A DNA stretch of 15,110 bases from Planctomycetota bacterium (GCA_020425915.1 JAGQQZ010000170.1:1-15110), one strand, 5' to 3'; counted from the first letter of the stretch, positions 1 through 7,023 are shown. The notes: a model not told the origin generated them from the sequence alone. Program-made: numbers and translations.

Positions 1-2
1 GC

Positions 3-614
3 ATTCCGGACCTGGTGACGCCGAACAAGACCTCGAACGACGTCAGCGTCCTGCTCGGCAACGGGGCCGGAGGCTTCGGCGTGCCGACCGTGTTCGCCGC
101 CGGCGGCCTCTACGCCGAACACTTGGCCACCGCCGACCTCGACGGCGACGGCGACCTCGACCTCGCGGTGTCGTTGCGCGACTCGAACAGCGTCTCGATC
201 CTGCGCAACGACACGGTCGGTGCGGCGACGGGCCCGACGCTGACGTTCGCGTCCGGCACGGCGCCCGCGCTCGGCGCGACGCTGCCGATCCAACTCCAGA
301 GCACGCCGCACGCGGGCTATCGATACGTGTCGATGCTGTCGTTGTCGGGTGGCCCCTCGATGCCGCTCAACGACGGCCGAGTCCTGCCGATCGGTTACTC
401 GGGCCTCATCGTCGCGACGCTACAGCCGAACGCGCTGCTGCTCGATTCGATCGGCCTCCTCGACGGCAGCGGCACCGGTCACCCGCGGTTCTTCGTGCCG
501 CCGCTGCCGCTGTTGATCGGGATCCCGTTCTGGTGCCTGGGCGTCGTCTGGGACGAAGGCGCGCCGCAGAAGGTCGGCGCGATCTCGAACGCGGCTTCGG
601 TCACGATCCAGTGA
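3..614 (+). CDS. FG-GAP/VCBS-repeat secreted protein, 3' end (5' end outside window)
   Basis: The reading frame is open to the left edge of the window, so this is the last ~203 codons of a longer gene; a GTG at 15 is probably an internal valine. The visible N-terminal part has two FG-GAP/VCBS units, with the phrases DVSVLLGNGAGGFG and, at about 135-161, the calcium-loop pattern DxDGDGDxDL followed by SVSILRND. Such repeats form beta-propellers in integrins and in many secreted bacterial proteins; the aspartate loop is known to bind calcium in this family. From about 225 to the end comes a ~125-residue beta-rich domain (begins TLTFASGTAPALGATLPI, ends ISNAASVTI plus Q) related to the C-terminal domains of the other exported proteins here. 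Adhesion or cell-surface interaction is typical of the family; the ligand cannot be inferred. The gene ends tail-to-tail with the small secreted protein gene at 714-1193. Confidence 0.85.
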   Translation: MPDLVTPNKTSNDVSVLLGNGAGGFGVPTVFAAGGLYAEHLATADLDGDGDLDLAVSLRDSNSVSILRNDTVGAATGPTLTFASGTAPALGATLPIQLQSTPHAGYRYVSMLSLSGGPSMPLNDGRVLPIGYSGLIVATLQPNALLLDSIGLLDGSGTGHPRFFVPPLPLLIGIPFWCLGVVWDEGAPQKVGAISNAASVTIQ

Positions 615-621
615 CGCCGGA

Positions 622-645
622 CGCCGGTCGCGCTTCGGTCCGGCG
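622..645. terminator. Candidate terminator hairpin between convergent genes
   Basis: CGCCGG (622-627) can pair with CCGGCG (640-645) around a 12-base loop, 8 bases after the stop of the FG-GAP gene. An alternative pairing GGTCG/CGACC overlaps it. There is no T-run, so the case rests on position and stem only. Confidence 0.35.
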
Positions 646-704
646 ACCATTGTCAGCCGATCCGGAACGCGACCGCGTTCGACAGCGAAACGACGCGGGC
701 TCGG

Positions 705-720
705 GGCGTACGCCTACGCC
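705..720 (-). terminator. Short hairpin over the stop codon of the small secreted protein
   Basis: GGCGTA and TACGCC (705-710 and 715-720) form a 6-bp stem with a 4-base loop. The TAG stop of the minus-strand gene (716-714) lies within the structure. There is no T-run, so the role in termination is uncertain. Confidence 0.3.
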
Positions 721-1193
721 TGGATGACCAGCGTCAGCCGATCGGAGAGCGCCACGCCGAGAGGGTTCACGCCGATCGCGATCGCCGCGTACTGCGTGCC
801 TAGCACCGTTCCGATGATGGCCGGATCCGAGATGATGTTGAAACCCACCGAGTAGAACCCGGACGCGTCGAGGACCACGGGCGCGGAACCGGGCGCGGTG
901 AGCATCATGTTGCAGCCGGTCATGCCGATGATCGTCAGATCGACCGAGGGCGATGGCGCACCGAGCAGCATCGCAGCAAGCGCGTTCGGCGGGCCACCGG
1001 AAACACTGATGTCGTAGTGCGTGCCCAGCGAACCGGTGCCCGCATATCCGATCGCGAGGCCACCGCATCCGGTGCCGCTGATGATGGATTGGGCGGGGGC
1101 CATCGGCGCGAATGCGAGCAGCGCGAGCGCGGCAGAGACGAGAGCAATCATGAGCAGTCCTGAGCGGGGGGAGCGAGTCTGACGTTCGAGCAT
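714..1193 (-). CDS. Small secreted protein made of a single beta-domain
   Basis: About 159 residues. The N-terminus MLERQTRSPRSG is basic and is followed by a hydrophobic stretch ending APMAPA|QS, a good Sec signal peptide. The mature part (~125 residues) is rich in G, A, L, I and V and predicted beta. It has two notable cysteines, in GTGC near the mature N-terminus and in GMTGC mid-domain, and ends ALSDRLTLVIQA. The protein at 5212-5670 has the same layout and both cysteine motifs, so the two are paralogues. They look like stand-alone copies of the domain found at the C-terminus of the larger exported proteins in this window. I chose the start at 1193 because it supplies the charged n-region. 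An ATG at 1151 is an alternative and has AGGA six bases upstream. The same frame stays open further upstream, but that part reads antisense to the next gene. The biochemical function is unknown. Confidence 0.75.
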   Translation of the reverse strand: MLERQTRSPRSGLLMIALVSAALALLAFAPMAPAQSIISGTGCGGLAIGYAGTGSLGTHYDISVSGGPPNALAAMLLGAPSPSVDLTIIGMTGCNMMLTAPGSAPVVLDASGFYSVGFNIISDPAIIGTVLGTQYAAIAIGVNPLGVALSDRLTLVIQA

Positions 1194-1363
1194 AGGTCGT
1201 GCGCCGCAGAACGTGTTGCCCCGACCTCGACGAGCACGAGTCGATGCGCGGTCACTCACGGCGGAGCGTACCTCGACCCGGAACGGAGCGCCGCATGTCG
1301 TTCCCGTCGCGCGGCCCCCGGTGGGCGGCTCACCCGCGTTCGGGGGCGATCGAGTCGCCGAAC

Positions 1364-1392
1364 TTGGCGGATGGGGTCTGACGTCGTAGCCT
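1364..1392 (+). promoter_or_regulatory. Candidate sigma70-like promoter for the DUF3857 gene
   Basis: TTGGCG (1364-1369), 17-base spacer, TAGCCT (1387-1392), 66 bases before the ATG at 1459. It lies in the 265-base divergent intergenic region 1194-1458. Matches are 4/6 and 3/6, so it is weak. GGAACG/CGTTCC at 1280-1285 and 1299-1304 form a further inverted repeat in this gap. I see no convincing promoter for the leftward gene. Confidence 0.3.
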
Positions 1393-1458
1393 CCGCGGTC
1401 GCAGCGCGGCCGAGTTCGGACATCAGCGCTCGCTCCCATCACGCCAGCCGGCGCCCGC

Positions 1459-3423
1459 ATGAACGTGGCCATTCGTACACGACTCGTCTTCCTCTCCGTT
1501 CTGTTGGCCCTCCTCGCCATGGCGGCGGGATGCGGCTTGGTGTCTCGAGCGGTAGCGGTCCCGATCGGGGTCGCCGGCGCGGCCGTCGGCGGGATCGCCG
1601 GGATCCTGGTGTCGTCGGAGAACCCGACCGAGGACGTCGAGTTGAGCGCGTCGGGACGTCGCATCGACGAGCGGATGCTCCAGGTTCGTGTCCATCGCGA
1701 TGCGACCTTCGAAGGACGGTTGCGCACGACGACCACGATCACGGATGCGTCCGGAATCGAGGACGCCGAGGTGGCGTCGCTGACCTACGACCCGCGCGTT
1801 CAGCAGCTCGAGTTCGTGTCTGCGCGCGTCGTGGGACCGGATGGCGCCACGCACGAGGTCGGCACCGACAAGGTGTTCGAGCGCCCGACCACGACCGCCG
1901 GTGGCGCCACCGGATTCGTCAGCAGCACGACGAAGTCGGTCTTGTTGCCGCACCTCGAAGTCGGTTCGAAGACCGAGGTCGAGTGGCGGTTCGCGCAAAC
2001 GACGCCGTCGCCGCTGGGCTTCAGCTACGTGTGGCGACCGCACTATGCGCTGCCGCTCGGCGAGTCACGCATCGAGCTGACCTACGATGCGGACGCGGGT
2101 CTGGAGTTCGCCGCGGACGATCGATTCGACATCGAGGAGTCGAGTCAGGATGGCGAACGAACCCTGATCGCCACGCTGCGAGGCTACGAGGCCCAAGCGC
2201 CTGAGCGGAGGATGATCGGGTCCGCCGATGCGGTCCCCCGATTCGAGGTCTCCAACGTGGAGAGCTGGGAGGAGATCGGTGCCGCCTTTCACGCCGCCGT
2301 CGCCGGAAGCTCCGAGGTGACTCCCGAGATCGACGCGCTCGCAGCCGAGATCGTCGGGGAACGAGAAGGACTCGACGCCGCCCGTGCGATCCATCGCTGG
2401 GTGTGCGCCAACATCAACTACGTCGTCCTGTACATGAACGCCTTCGACGGTTGGGTTCCCCACCCGGCCGGCGACGTGCTCGAGAACCGCTACGGCGACT
2501 GCAAGGACAAGTACGCACTGCTGGCAGCGTTGCTCACGGCGCGCGGCATCGCAGTCGAGCCGGTGCTGGTGAATTTCGACCGCTCCTTCAGACCGTGCTC
2601 GCTGCCGACTCCCATTCAGTTCAACCACTGCATGGCGTTCCTCCCGGAGTACGGGGTCTACTGCAATCCCACGGATCGCTTCCGCGACCTTGGCGAACTC
2701 GAGGTCCTGCTGTCCGGCAAGTTCGTCGTCCACGGTTCTCTCACCGGGCGTGTCGCGTGGACGCCGGCCGGCTCGCCGGTCGGCAACCGCTATCGCTCGA
2801 AGTTGCGGGCGAAGCTCGGCGCCGACGGCATCTTCCGGGGACACGGCGAGATGGACTTCGAGGGACGCATCGCCGGCGAGTTCCGCCGCACGCTGGCCGA
2901 GTCTGCATCGACCGTGCGCGCCGTCGACAGCCTGTTGCGCAGCGGACCCCTCGGCGGCGTCGGCGAACTCGAGACCACCGATCCGCACGACCTCGACACG
3001 CCGCTGCATTGCGCCGGTGAATGGCGCAGCGAAGTGCCGATCGCGATCGGCGACGCCCTCAACTTCGTGGTGCCTGCAGGCATCGAGTTCGTCAACCCCG
3101 TCCAGATTCGCGAGTTCCTCTCGACGCAGGAGCGTCGCCACGCACTCCTGACGATGGCGACGGAGGTCCATTGGCACGTCGAGGTCTCCCTTCCTGAGGA
3201 TTACTCGTACGAGGACCTGCCGCCGAACGCCACGCACACGAACGGCGCCGGTCACTTCGAGAGCAGCTACGAGCTGACCGCCGATGGCGAACTCCTGGTT
3301 CGCCGGCTGCTCCGCGTCGACCACGACTACTTCTCGGCGACGGACTACCCGGAGCTCCGCACCTTGCTGCTGGCCGCGGTCACCGACATCGAGACCCGAC
3401 TGTCGGCGAGCAGGTCGCGCTGA
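1459..3423 (+). CDS. DUF3857 / transglutaminase-like envelope protein, probable lipoprotein
   Basis: 654 residues. The N-terminus MNVAIRTRLVFLSVLLALLAMAAGC is a signal sequence with a lipobox-like end (AAGC, Cys25; Ala at -3 is less usual than Leu). A second hydrophobic, glycine-rich stretch follows at about 30-52. Residues ~65-235 match the DUF3857 beta-domain (YDPRVQQLEF, GPDGATHEVG). Residues ~325-410 are a transglutaminase/peptidase-like core with the expected triad: Cys348 in YGDCKDKYALLAALL, His390 in FNHCMAF and Asp406 in CNPTDR. The rest (~430-640) is a beta-rich tail like that of other DUF3857 proteins. Family knowledge: this core can hydrolyse or transfer on amide bonds, but most DUF3857 proteins have no assigned substrate. 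All triad residues are present, so an active enzyme outside the cytoplasm is plausible. No obvious Shine-Dalgarno precedes the ATG. The gene converges with the one at 3486. Confidence 0.88.
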   Translation: MNVAIRTRLVFLSVLLALLAMAAGCGLVSRAVAVPIGVAGAAVGGIAGILVSSENPTEDVELSASGRRIDERMLQVRVHRDATFEGRLRTTTTITDASGIEDAEVASLTYDPRVQQLEFVSARVVGPDGATHEVGTDKVFERPTTTAGGATGFVSSTTKSVLLPHLEVGSKTEVEWRFAQTTPSPLGFSYVWRPHYALPLGESRIELTYDADAGLEFAADDRFDIEESSQDGERTLIATLRGYEAQAPERRMIGSADAVPRFEVSNVESWEEIGAAFHAAVAGSSEVTPEIDALAAEIVGEREGLDAARAIHRWVCANINYVVLYMNAFDGWVPHPAGDVLENRYGDCKDKYALLAALLTARGIAVEPVLVNFDRSFRPCSLPTPIQFNHCMAFLPEYGVYCNPTDRFRDLGELEVLLSGKFVVHGSLTGRVAWTPAGSPVGNRYRSKLRAKLGADGIFRGHGEMDFEGRIAGEFRRTLAESASTVRAVDSLLRSGPLGGVGELETTDPHDLDTPLHCAGEWRSEVPIAIGDALNFVVPAGIEFVNPVQIREFLSTQERRHALLTMATEVHWHVEVSLPEDYSYEDLPPNATHTNGAGHFESSYELTADGELLVRRLLRVDHDYFSATDYPELRTLLLAAVTDIETRLSASRSR

Positions 3424-3425
3424 CG

Positions 3426-3461
3426 CGGTTCGAACCGAAGTCGCGACCTGACTCGCCAGGT
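3426..3461. terminator. Weak hairpins between convergent genes
   Basis: The 62-base gap between two convergent stops holds a perfect palindrome CGGTTCGAACCG (3426-3437) and a small stem ACCTG/CAGGT with a 6-base loop (3446-3461). Neither has a T-run. They could serve as a weak bidirectional terminator. Confidence 0.25.
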
Positions 3462-3485
3462 AGCGGCGTCGCCGAGGACGACGAC

Positions 3486-4307
3486 CTACGGGACGACGGT
3501 GAAGGTGCGTGCCGGCGACAACTCGATGCACCCCGAACGATGGACGAACGCCCCCTGCACGGCGAATCGTAGGCCGACGGGGAGCCCCGGCCCGACGACG
3601 AGTGACGAGTTGGCGACTCCCCACACTTGCTCGACCATCAAGAGGCAAGGTCCACACCCCATCGGTAGCAGGGGTGGAACGACGGGGACGCTGCCGAACA
3701 TCAAAGCGCACAGCCCATCGGAGGTGTGGGCGCGCGCACGATCACCGAACAGGCCGCTGTCGACAGTGAATCCAACCGAAGCGGACGGGACACCGGAGAC
3801 CGACATCGGCGCGCTATTCACGCATCCACCGCCCTCGATTCGGACGACGAGTTCGTCCACGAGCAGCGCGATCGGCTTGGCCGCGACGACGTCCAAGTAG
3901 GTGATTCCGGTTCCGATCTCGGGAGGAATCGTCACAGAAACCGGAGGGGTCACACCGATCCCCGGCCCCTCGATGACGTATCCGCGCGCCGGAGAAGTCG
4001 AACTCGAGATCACGCCTCGCCCTTGCACGATCCGAAGTTCCAGCGCGTCGAACGGTCGCTGGTCACGCCGCTGAATCCGATAGCCGCTGTCAGGCCCGCA
4101 TCGGATGCAGCAGGTATCGATGATCACGAGCGAGATTCCGAACGGCCCCGTCGATGGAAGTGGGCTGTACGTGAAGCCCATATCCGTGTGCGGCAACAAC
4201 GTCGGGAATGGGTACGAGAGTCGCGTCTGCAGGCGCAGCATCTGCGCATTCGCGACTCCGAGCATCGACGTTGCGATCGTGATCAGAAGCGGAAATCGTT
4301 TCCACAT
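3486..4307 (-). CDS. Cysteine-containing secreted protein with the shared C-terminal domain
   Basis: 273 residues. MWKRFPLLITIATSMLGVANA|Q is a clear signal peptide with cleavage after Ala21. The mature protein has eight cysteines (66, 67, 70, 162, 200, 218, 221, 260), an even number that suits disulfides outside the cytoplasm. Four to five of them sit in two tight clusters, DTCCIRCGPDSG and GCGPCLL. I do not recognise the N-terminal ~190 residues. The last ~60, from GCGPC to SPARTFTVVP with FAVQGAFV inside, match the degenerate domain that ends the other exported proteins here. A purine-rich GAGGGG about six bases before the ATG fits a ribosome binding site. Codon third positions look less GC-saturated than in the kinase gene. 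It is probably a single-gene unit: 212 bases separate it from the truncated gene upstream on the same strand. Function is unknown. Confidence 0.8.
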   Translation of the reverse strand: MWKRFPLLITIATSMLGVANAQMLRLQTRLSYPFPTLLPHTDMGFTYSPLPSTGPFGISLVIIDTCCIRCGPDSGYRIQRRDQRPFDALELRIVQGRGVISSSTSPARGYVIEGPGIGVTPPVSVTIPPEIGTGITYLDVVAAKPIALLVDELVVRIEGGGCVNSAPMSVSGVPSASVGFTVDSGLFGDRARAHTSDGLCALMFGSVPVVPPLLPMGCGPCLLMVEQVWGVANSSLVVGPGLPVGLRFAVQGAFVHRSGCIELSPARTFTVVP

Positions 4308-4338
4308 GGGCGCCCCTCGTTCTCTCGAGACCGTCCGC

Positions 4339-4366
4339 AGTCTACTCGATGGCGAGGCCCTGTGAC
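4339..4366 (-). promoter_or_regulatory. Candidate promoter for the cysteine-containing secreted protein
   Basis: Read on the minus strand: GTCACA (4366-4361), 16-base spacer, TAGACT (4344-4339), about 31 bases before the ATG at 4307. Each box matches the sigma70 consensus at 4/6. Confidence 0.3.
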
Positions 4367-4442
4367 GGGCTCGGGGCTCCGGTTTGGGGCTGGGGTCGGG
4401 ATCGTCGCCAGGTTCGACCGCGTCCGGGAACGCGATTCACGA

Positions 4443-4458
4443 GCCGACTCCGGTCGGC
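4443..4458 (-). terminator. Candidate terminator hairpin downstream of the truncated gene
   Basis: GCCGAC, loop TCCG, GTCGGC: a perfect 6-bp stem with a 4-base loop, about 60 bases after the stop at 4520 on the minus strand. No T-run follows. A weaker CGTAG/CTACG stem lies over the stop codon itself. Confidence 0.3.
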
Positions 4459-4519
4459 GTCTCCAGAGTGGTGCGCGGTGACCCCCATGCTCGGCAGGAA
4501 GTCGTAGGACGCGAGGAGA

Positions 4520-5149
4520 CTACGGGCACTCCACCCGCACTCCGTTCGACAAGTGCAGCACCTGCGTCGCGATGTTCGCAGTCGCACCTTGGAAGTACAA
4601 CGGCACGGGCACAGCTTCCGGCGGGAACACCAGGCGCCCGAACCCGCTCAGCGGGTCGAGGCCGATCGGGATCGACGCGACCGAGTCGACGAGGAACGAA
4701 CAGTTCCACGGCGTCGGCCAGTTCGCGGCCTGCGGGCCGAGGAGCAGCACGCCGAAATCTGGCAACGACAAGTCCTCGAGCTCGAGCACGATTTGCCCCA
4801 AGAACTCCGGGTCGTAGTCCCGACCGAGCAGCTCCGCCGCGCAGCTCGGACCGTAGCGCGTGGTCGCGCAGTCCTCGGGGTTCGAGATCGACAGGGTCCA
4901 GTGCGTCGACACCTGCGACGGACCGCAACCGGCCTGCAACAGTCCGCCCAAGCTGACGTCGGTCACGAACAGCAGGACGAATCCCGAACTGTCGACGACG
5001 ACACTCGGCGGACTCCATTGGACCGTCGGGCCGGCACGGAACCAGTGGGTCCAGGACGCAGCGCTGCGCAACTCGCGCGTAGGGAGTCGCGGACGAGCGG
5101 AGTAACAGCGGTCGACTCCGTGCCCGCGTCGGTTGCCGGGGCGCGTCAT
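4520..5149 (-). CDS. 5'-truncated paralogue of the secreted protein at 5925-6947 (probable pseudogene)
   Basis: The last ~180 codons (4520 to about 5055) encode a convincing protein segment homologous to residues ~166-340 of the neighbour at 5925-6947. All five cysteines of that segment are kept, as are the phrases PTPWNCS, PVPL and the C-terminal CP. By hand alignment the last 66 residues are about 45% identical. Upstream of ~5055 the frame continues, but it reads as arginine-rich, non-homologous sequence with no signal peptide. The full N-terminal ~165 residues of the paralogue are missing, and no other frame supplies them. The ATG at 5149 gives a nominal 209 residues; the frame stays open to 5383, but that would overlap the divergent gene at 5212. 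A gene of paralogue length would need the DNA now occupied by 5212-5670. I read it as a 5'-truncated remnant; expression as a short cytoplasmic protein is the alternative. Confidence 0.55.
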   Translation of the reverse strand: MTRPGNRRGHGVDRCYSARPRLPTRELRSAASWTHWFRAGPTVQWSPPSVVVDSSGFVLLFVTDVSLGGLLQAGCGPSQVSTHWTLSISNPEDCATTRYGPSCAAELLGRDYDPEFLGQIVLELEDLSLPDFGVLLLGPQAANWPTPWNCSFLVDSVASIPIGLDPLSGFGRLVFPPEAVPVPLYFQGATANIATQVLHLSNGVRVECP

Positions 5150-5161
5150 CCGGAATAGAAC
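5133..5161 (+). promoter_or_regulatory. Candidate promoter for the small secreted protein at 5212
   Basis: TTGCCG (5133-5138), 17-base spacer, TAGAAC (5156-5161), 50 bases before the ATG at 5212. Both boxes match the sigma70 consensus at 4/6 with ideal spacing. Confidence 0.38.
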
Positions 5162-5211
5162 CACTGGACCGATCGGGGTGCCCTCGATCCTGACGAACGG
5201 ACTTGCCCACC

Positions 5212-5670
5212 ATGCGGACGACTGTCCTCGCGCTCGCGGCGCTCGGTTGTTCGGCCGTGTCTCCGAACCGTGCCGACGCGCAGGTCTCGATCCTCGGGAC
5301 CGGGTGCGACGGGTTCTCGGTCTCGGTCTCCGGCCAACCGCGCATCGGTTCTTCGATGCAGATCGGCTACCAGCTCGCGCCACACCATCAACGGTCGTTC
5401 ACGATCCTCGCGATGGGCGCCGTGGACCCGCAGCCGCTCGATCTCGGAACTATCGGAGCGACGGGATGCTGGCTCTACGTCCATCGGGTCTTTTTCGCGA
5501 CGATTCCGGCGTATCCGTCCGTGAGCCTGGACTGGAACGTGACGGTCAACTTCGCGAACAACCCGGGCGATGTCGGTATCAGCGCGGTGATCCAGTTCGC
5601 GTCGATCCAGCTGGTGAACCCGTTGCCCGTCGTCACGTCGGATTACATCGCGTTGACGATCATGCCGTGA
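5212..5670 (+). CDS. Small secreted protein made of a single beta-domain (paralogue of 714-1193)
   Basis: 152 residues from the ATG at 5212; a TTG at 5203 would only add three residues. The signal peptide MRTTVLALAALGCSAVSPNRADA|Q is cut by pattern after Ala24. The mature part begins QVSILGTGCDGFSVSVSG, has a second cysteine in GATGCWLYV, and ends VVTSDYIALTIMP. Layout, length, both cysteine motifs and the closing motif match the protein at 714-1193, although overall identity is low. Both are stand-alone versions of the domain that ends the larger exported proteins here. The gene lies between two minus-strand paralogues, in the place where the 5' half of the left one should be, which suggests insertion or rearrangement. 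It has its own candidate promoter and a hairpin at its stop. The function is unknown; a secreted or envelope-associated structural or binding role is the most I can infer. Confidence 0.75.
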   Translation: MRTTVLALAALGCSAVSPNRADAQVSILGTGCDGFSVSVSGQPRIGSSMQIGYQLAPHHQRSFTILAMGAVDPQPLDLGTIGATGCWLYVHRVFFATIPAYPSVSLDWNVTVNFANNPGDVGISAVIQFASIQLVNPLPVVTSDYIALTIMP

Positions 5671-5693
5671 CCTCGGACGTGATCGCCGAGGTC
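5669..5693 (+). terminator. Terminator-like hairpin at the stop of the small secreted protein
   Basis: GACCTCGG (5669-5676) pairs perfectly with CCGAGGTC (5686-5693) around a 9-base loop. Two bases of the TGA stop are in the stem. It is GC-rich but has no following T-run. The rest of the convergent gap (5694-5924) shows only a small CAGGT/ACCTG stem with a GAGA loop at 5887-5900, about 25 bases past the stop of the opposing gene. Confidence 0.42.
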
Positions 5694-5924
5694 GGGAGCG
5701 GGGCGAGCACACCGCCGGTCCGGACGCGATGCGGCGGGCGCGACCTTCGGTTCCCGTTGCCCGCGTGCTGTCCGAGAACTCGGCCAGCGCAGGCCACTCG
5801 AGCGAAGTCCTGCGTCGGTCGCAGCTCGCAACCTGAGCCGCCACAGTGCGCTCGGATCTTCGAACAGCACGGGCTGGTACAGGTCGCAGGTGAGAACCTG
5901 ATCAGCGGTGGCGTGTCCCACTCA

Positions 5925-6947
5925 TCACGGGCAGTCGATCCATAGGCCCTGCGACATCCGCACGTCGACGTTGACGAAGTCGGCGACGGCCGCTTGGAAC
6001 AGGAGTGGGACCGGCGTCGCGTTGTGTGGGAAGCCGATTTGACCGATGCCGGTTGCCGGGTTGATCGACATCGGCACCGAGCCGATCGAGTTGACGAGCA
6101 GCGAGCAATTCCACGGAGTCGGGAGGTTAGCTGGACCGAGGCCGAAGAACAGGACGCCAAAGGTCGAGGAGATGGGGTCGGTGGCCGTCAACACGACGAG
6201 GCCCTGGAACGCGAAGTCGGCGTCCGTTCCCGCCAGCTCCACGCCACACGGGGTTCCGTGGTTGGTGAACGCACAGGCGTCCGGATCCGGGATCGTCAGG
6301 GTCCAAATGACCGTGTAGTAGAACGAACCGCAGAATGCGTTGGGGGGAAGGTTGCCTCGCGTGTTGAGTTCGAAGGTGATCCCGGTGGCGTCGATCGTCA
6401 CGGGTACCTGCCAGTTCAGTGTCTTGCTTCCGACGATCGGTGGGAAGATGGAGTAGTCGGTTGGCCAGACGGGCTGGGGCCCGAAGGTCGTCGTGCCGTG
6501 CACGAGCAATCCGCTCTGGAGGGTTCCGCAGGAGCGGATGTCGTTCGTGACTGTGACGGCGCGCACGTCCATCATGACCGTTCGTGCGGTTGGCGCCGAC
6601 AGAGTGATGCCCAGCGAGTTCCCGCAGGCGGCGTCCGGCGGTGCGGTTGGCTGGATCGAAGCCGAGGTCGCGAGGCGGATCACGATGGGCTGACCGCCAC
6701 CGGGCTGGCCGATCGTGAGAGTCGATTGCGCACTCGCGCCCCCGTTCGTCGCGGAGATCGAGTAGCCGTCGGAAACGTCCGTGCCGACGGGTAACGCCTG
6801 CGCGGGGCTGAACAGATTGCCGACGTACACCTGGTGCGCGGATGGGAGCGTCGTCGGTGTGACGACCTCAACCTCGACCAGTGTTTGGGCGAGCAGTGTG
6901 CCCGCGAGCGCGGTTTGGGTGAGCGATTGTGTGACGACTCGACGCAT
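5925..6947 (-). CDS. Secreted protein with the shared C-terminal domain, full-length paralogue
   Basis: 340 residues. MRRVVTQSLTQTALAGTLLA|Q is a basic then hydrophobic signal sequence; Leu at -3 makes the cleavage site less standard than in its neighbours. The mature protein is beta-rich, with many T, V, G and P, and I do not recognise the N-terminal half. Cysteines at 109, 140, 206, 225, 234, 281 and 339 could form disulfides. Residues ~166-340 are the part shared with the truncated gene at 4520-5149. The end, from PTPWNCS through LLFQAAVADF to SQGLWIDCP, is the C-terminal module found in divergent form in the other exported proteins. No strong Shine-Dalgarno is visible before the ATG. A candidate promoter lies ~48 bases upstream, and the gap of 236 bases to the next minus-strand gene suggests separate transcription. 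The function is unknown. Confidence 0.8.
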   Translation of the reverse strand: MRRVVTQSLTQTALAGTLLAQTLVEVEVVTPTTLPSAHQVYVGNLFSPAQALPVGTDVSDGYSISATNGGASAQSTLTIGQPGGGQPIVIRLATSASIQPTAPPDAACGNSLGITLSAPTARTVMMDVRAVTVTNDIRSCGTLQSGLLVHGTTTFGPQPVWPTDYSIFPPIVGSKTLNWQVPVTIDATGITFELNTRGNLPPNAFCGSFYYTVIWTLTIPDPDACAFTNHGTPCGVELAGTDADFAFQGLVVLTATDPISSTFGVLFFGLGPANLPTPWNCSLLVNSIGSVPMSINPATGIGQIGFPHNATPVPLLFQAAVADFVNVDVRMSQGLWIDCP

Positions 6948-6994
6948 GCTGCATACCGTCTTCTTGGATCAGCGAGATTGCACACCGTGGTGGG

Positions 6995-7023
6995 GTTATA
7001 GCCGAACGGTCGGGAGGCGTAAC
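6995..7023 (-). promoter_or_regulatory. Candidate promoter for the 340-residue secreted protein
   Basis: Minus strand: GTTACG (7023-7018), 17-base spacer, TATAAC (7000-6995), about 47 bases before the ATG at 6947. The -10 box matches at 5/6 and stands out as AT-rich in this GC-rich DNA; the -35 box is poor (3/6). The same gap (6948-7183) holds two short palindromes further upstream, CGTGTCACACG (7041-7051) and CGGTCGACCG (7054-7063), which could be operator sites, and a TTCGG/CCGAA stem (7104-7118) after the stop of the repeat protein. Confidence 0.35.

Noticed and set aside
1194..1742. N-terminal extension of the small secreted protein gene up to 1742
   Set aside because: The extra ~180 codons run antisense to the DUF3857 gene and read as Arg-rich noise. 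The signal peptide begins at 1193 or 1151.
2065..3711. A 548-codon minus-strand frame opposite the DUF3857 gene
   Set aside because: It has low-complexity, Arg/Val-rich composition and no motifs. The plus strand encodes an intact transglutaminase-like triad.
3678..4110. Zinc-ribbon or thioredoxin-like site from the cysteine clusters (CCxxC and CGPC)
   Set aside because: CGPC lies inside the shared beta C-terminal domain, not in a thioredoxin fold, and the two clusters lack the flanking sequence of zinc ribbons.
5150..5383. Longer start for the truncated paralogue at 4520
   Set aside because: The extension is arginine-rich, has no signal peptide or homology to the paralogue, and overlaps the better-supported plus-strand gene at 5212.
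5212..5670. Lipoprotein reading of the signal peptide (LAALGC)
   Set aside because: Ala at -3 and Leu at -2 fit the lipobox poorly, and an ADA|Q signal peptidase I site follows in the same place as in its paralogues.
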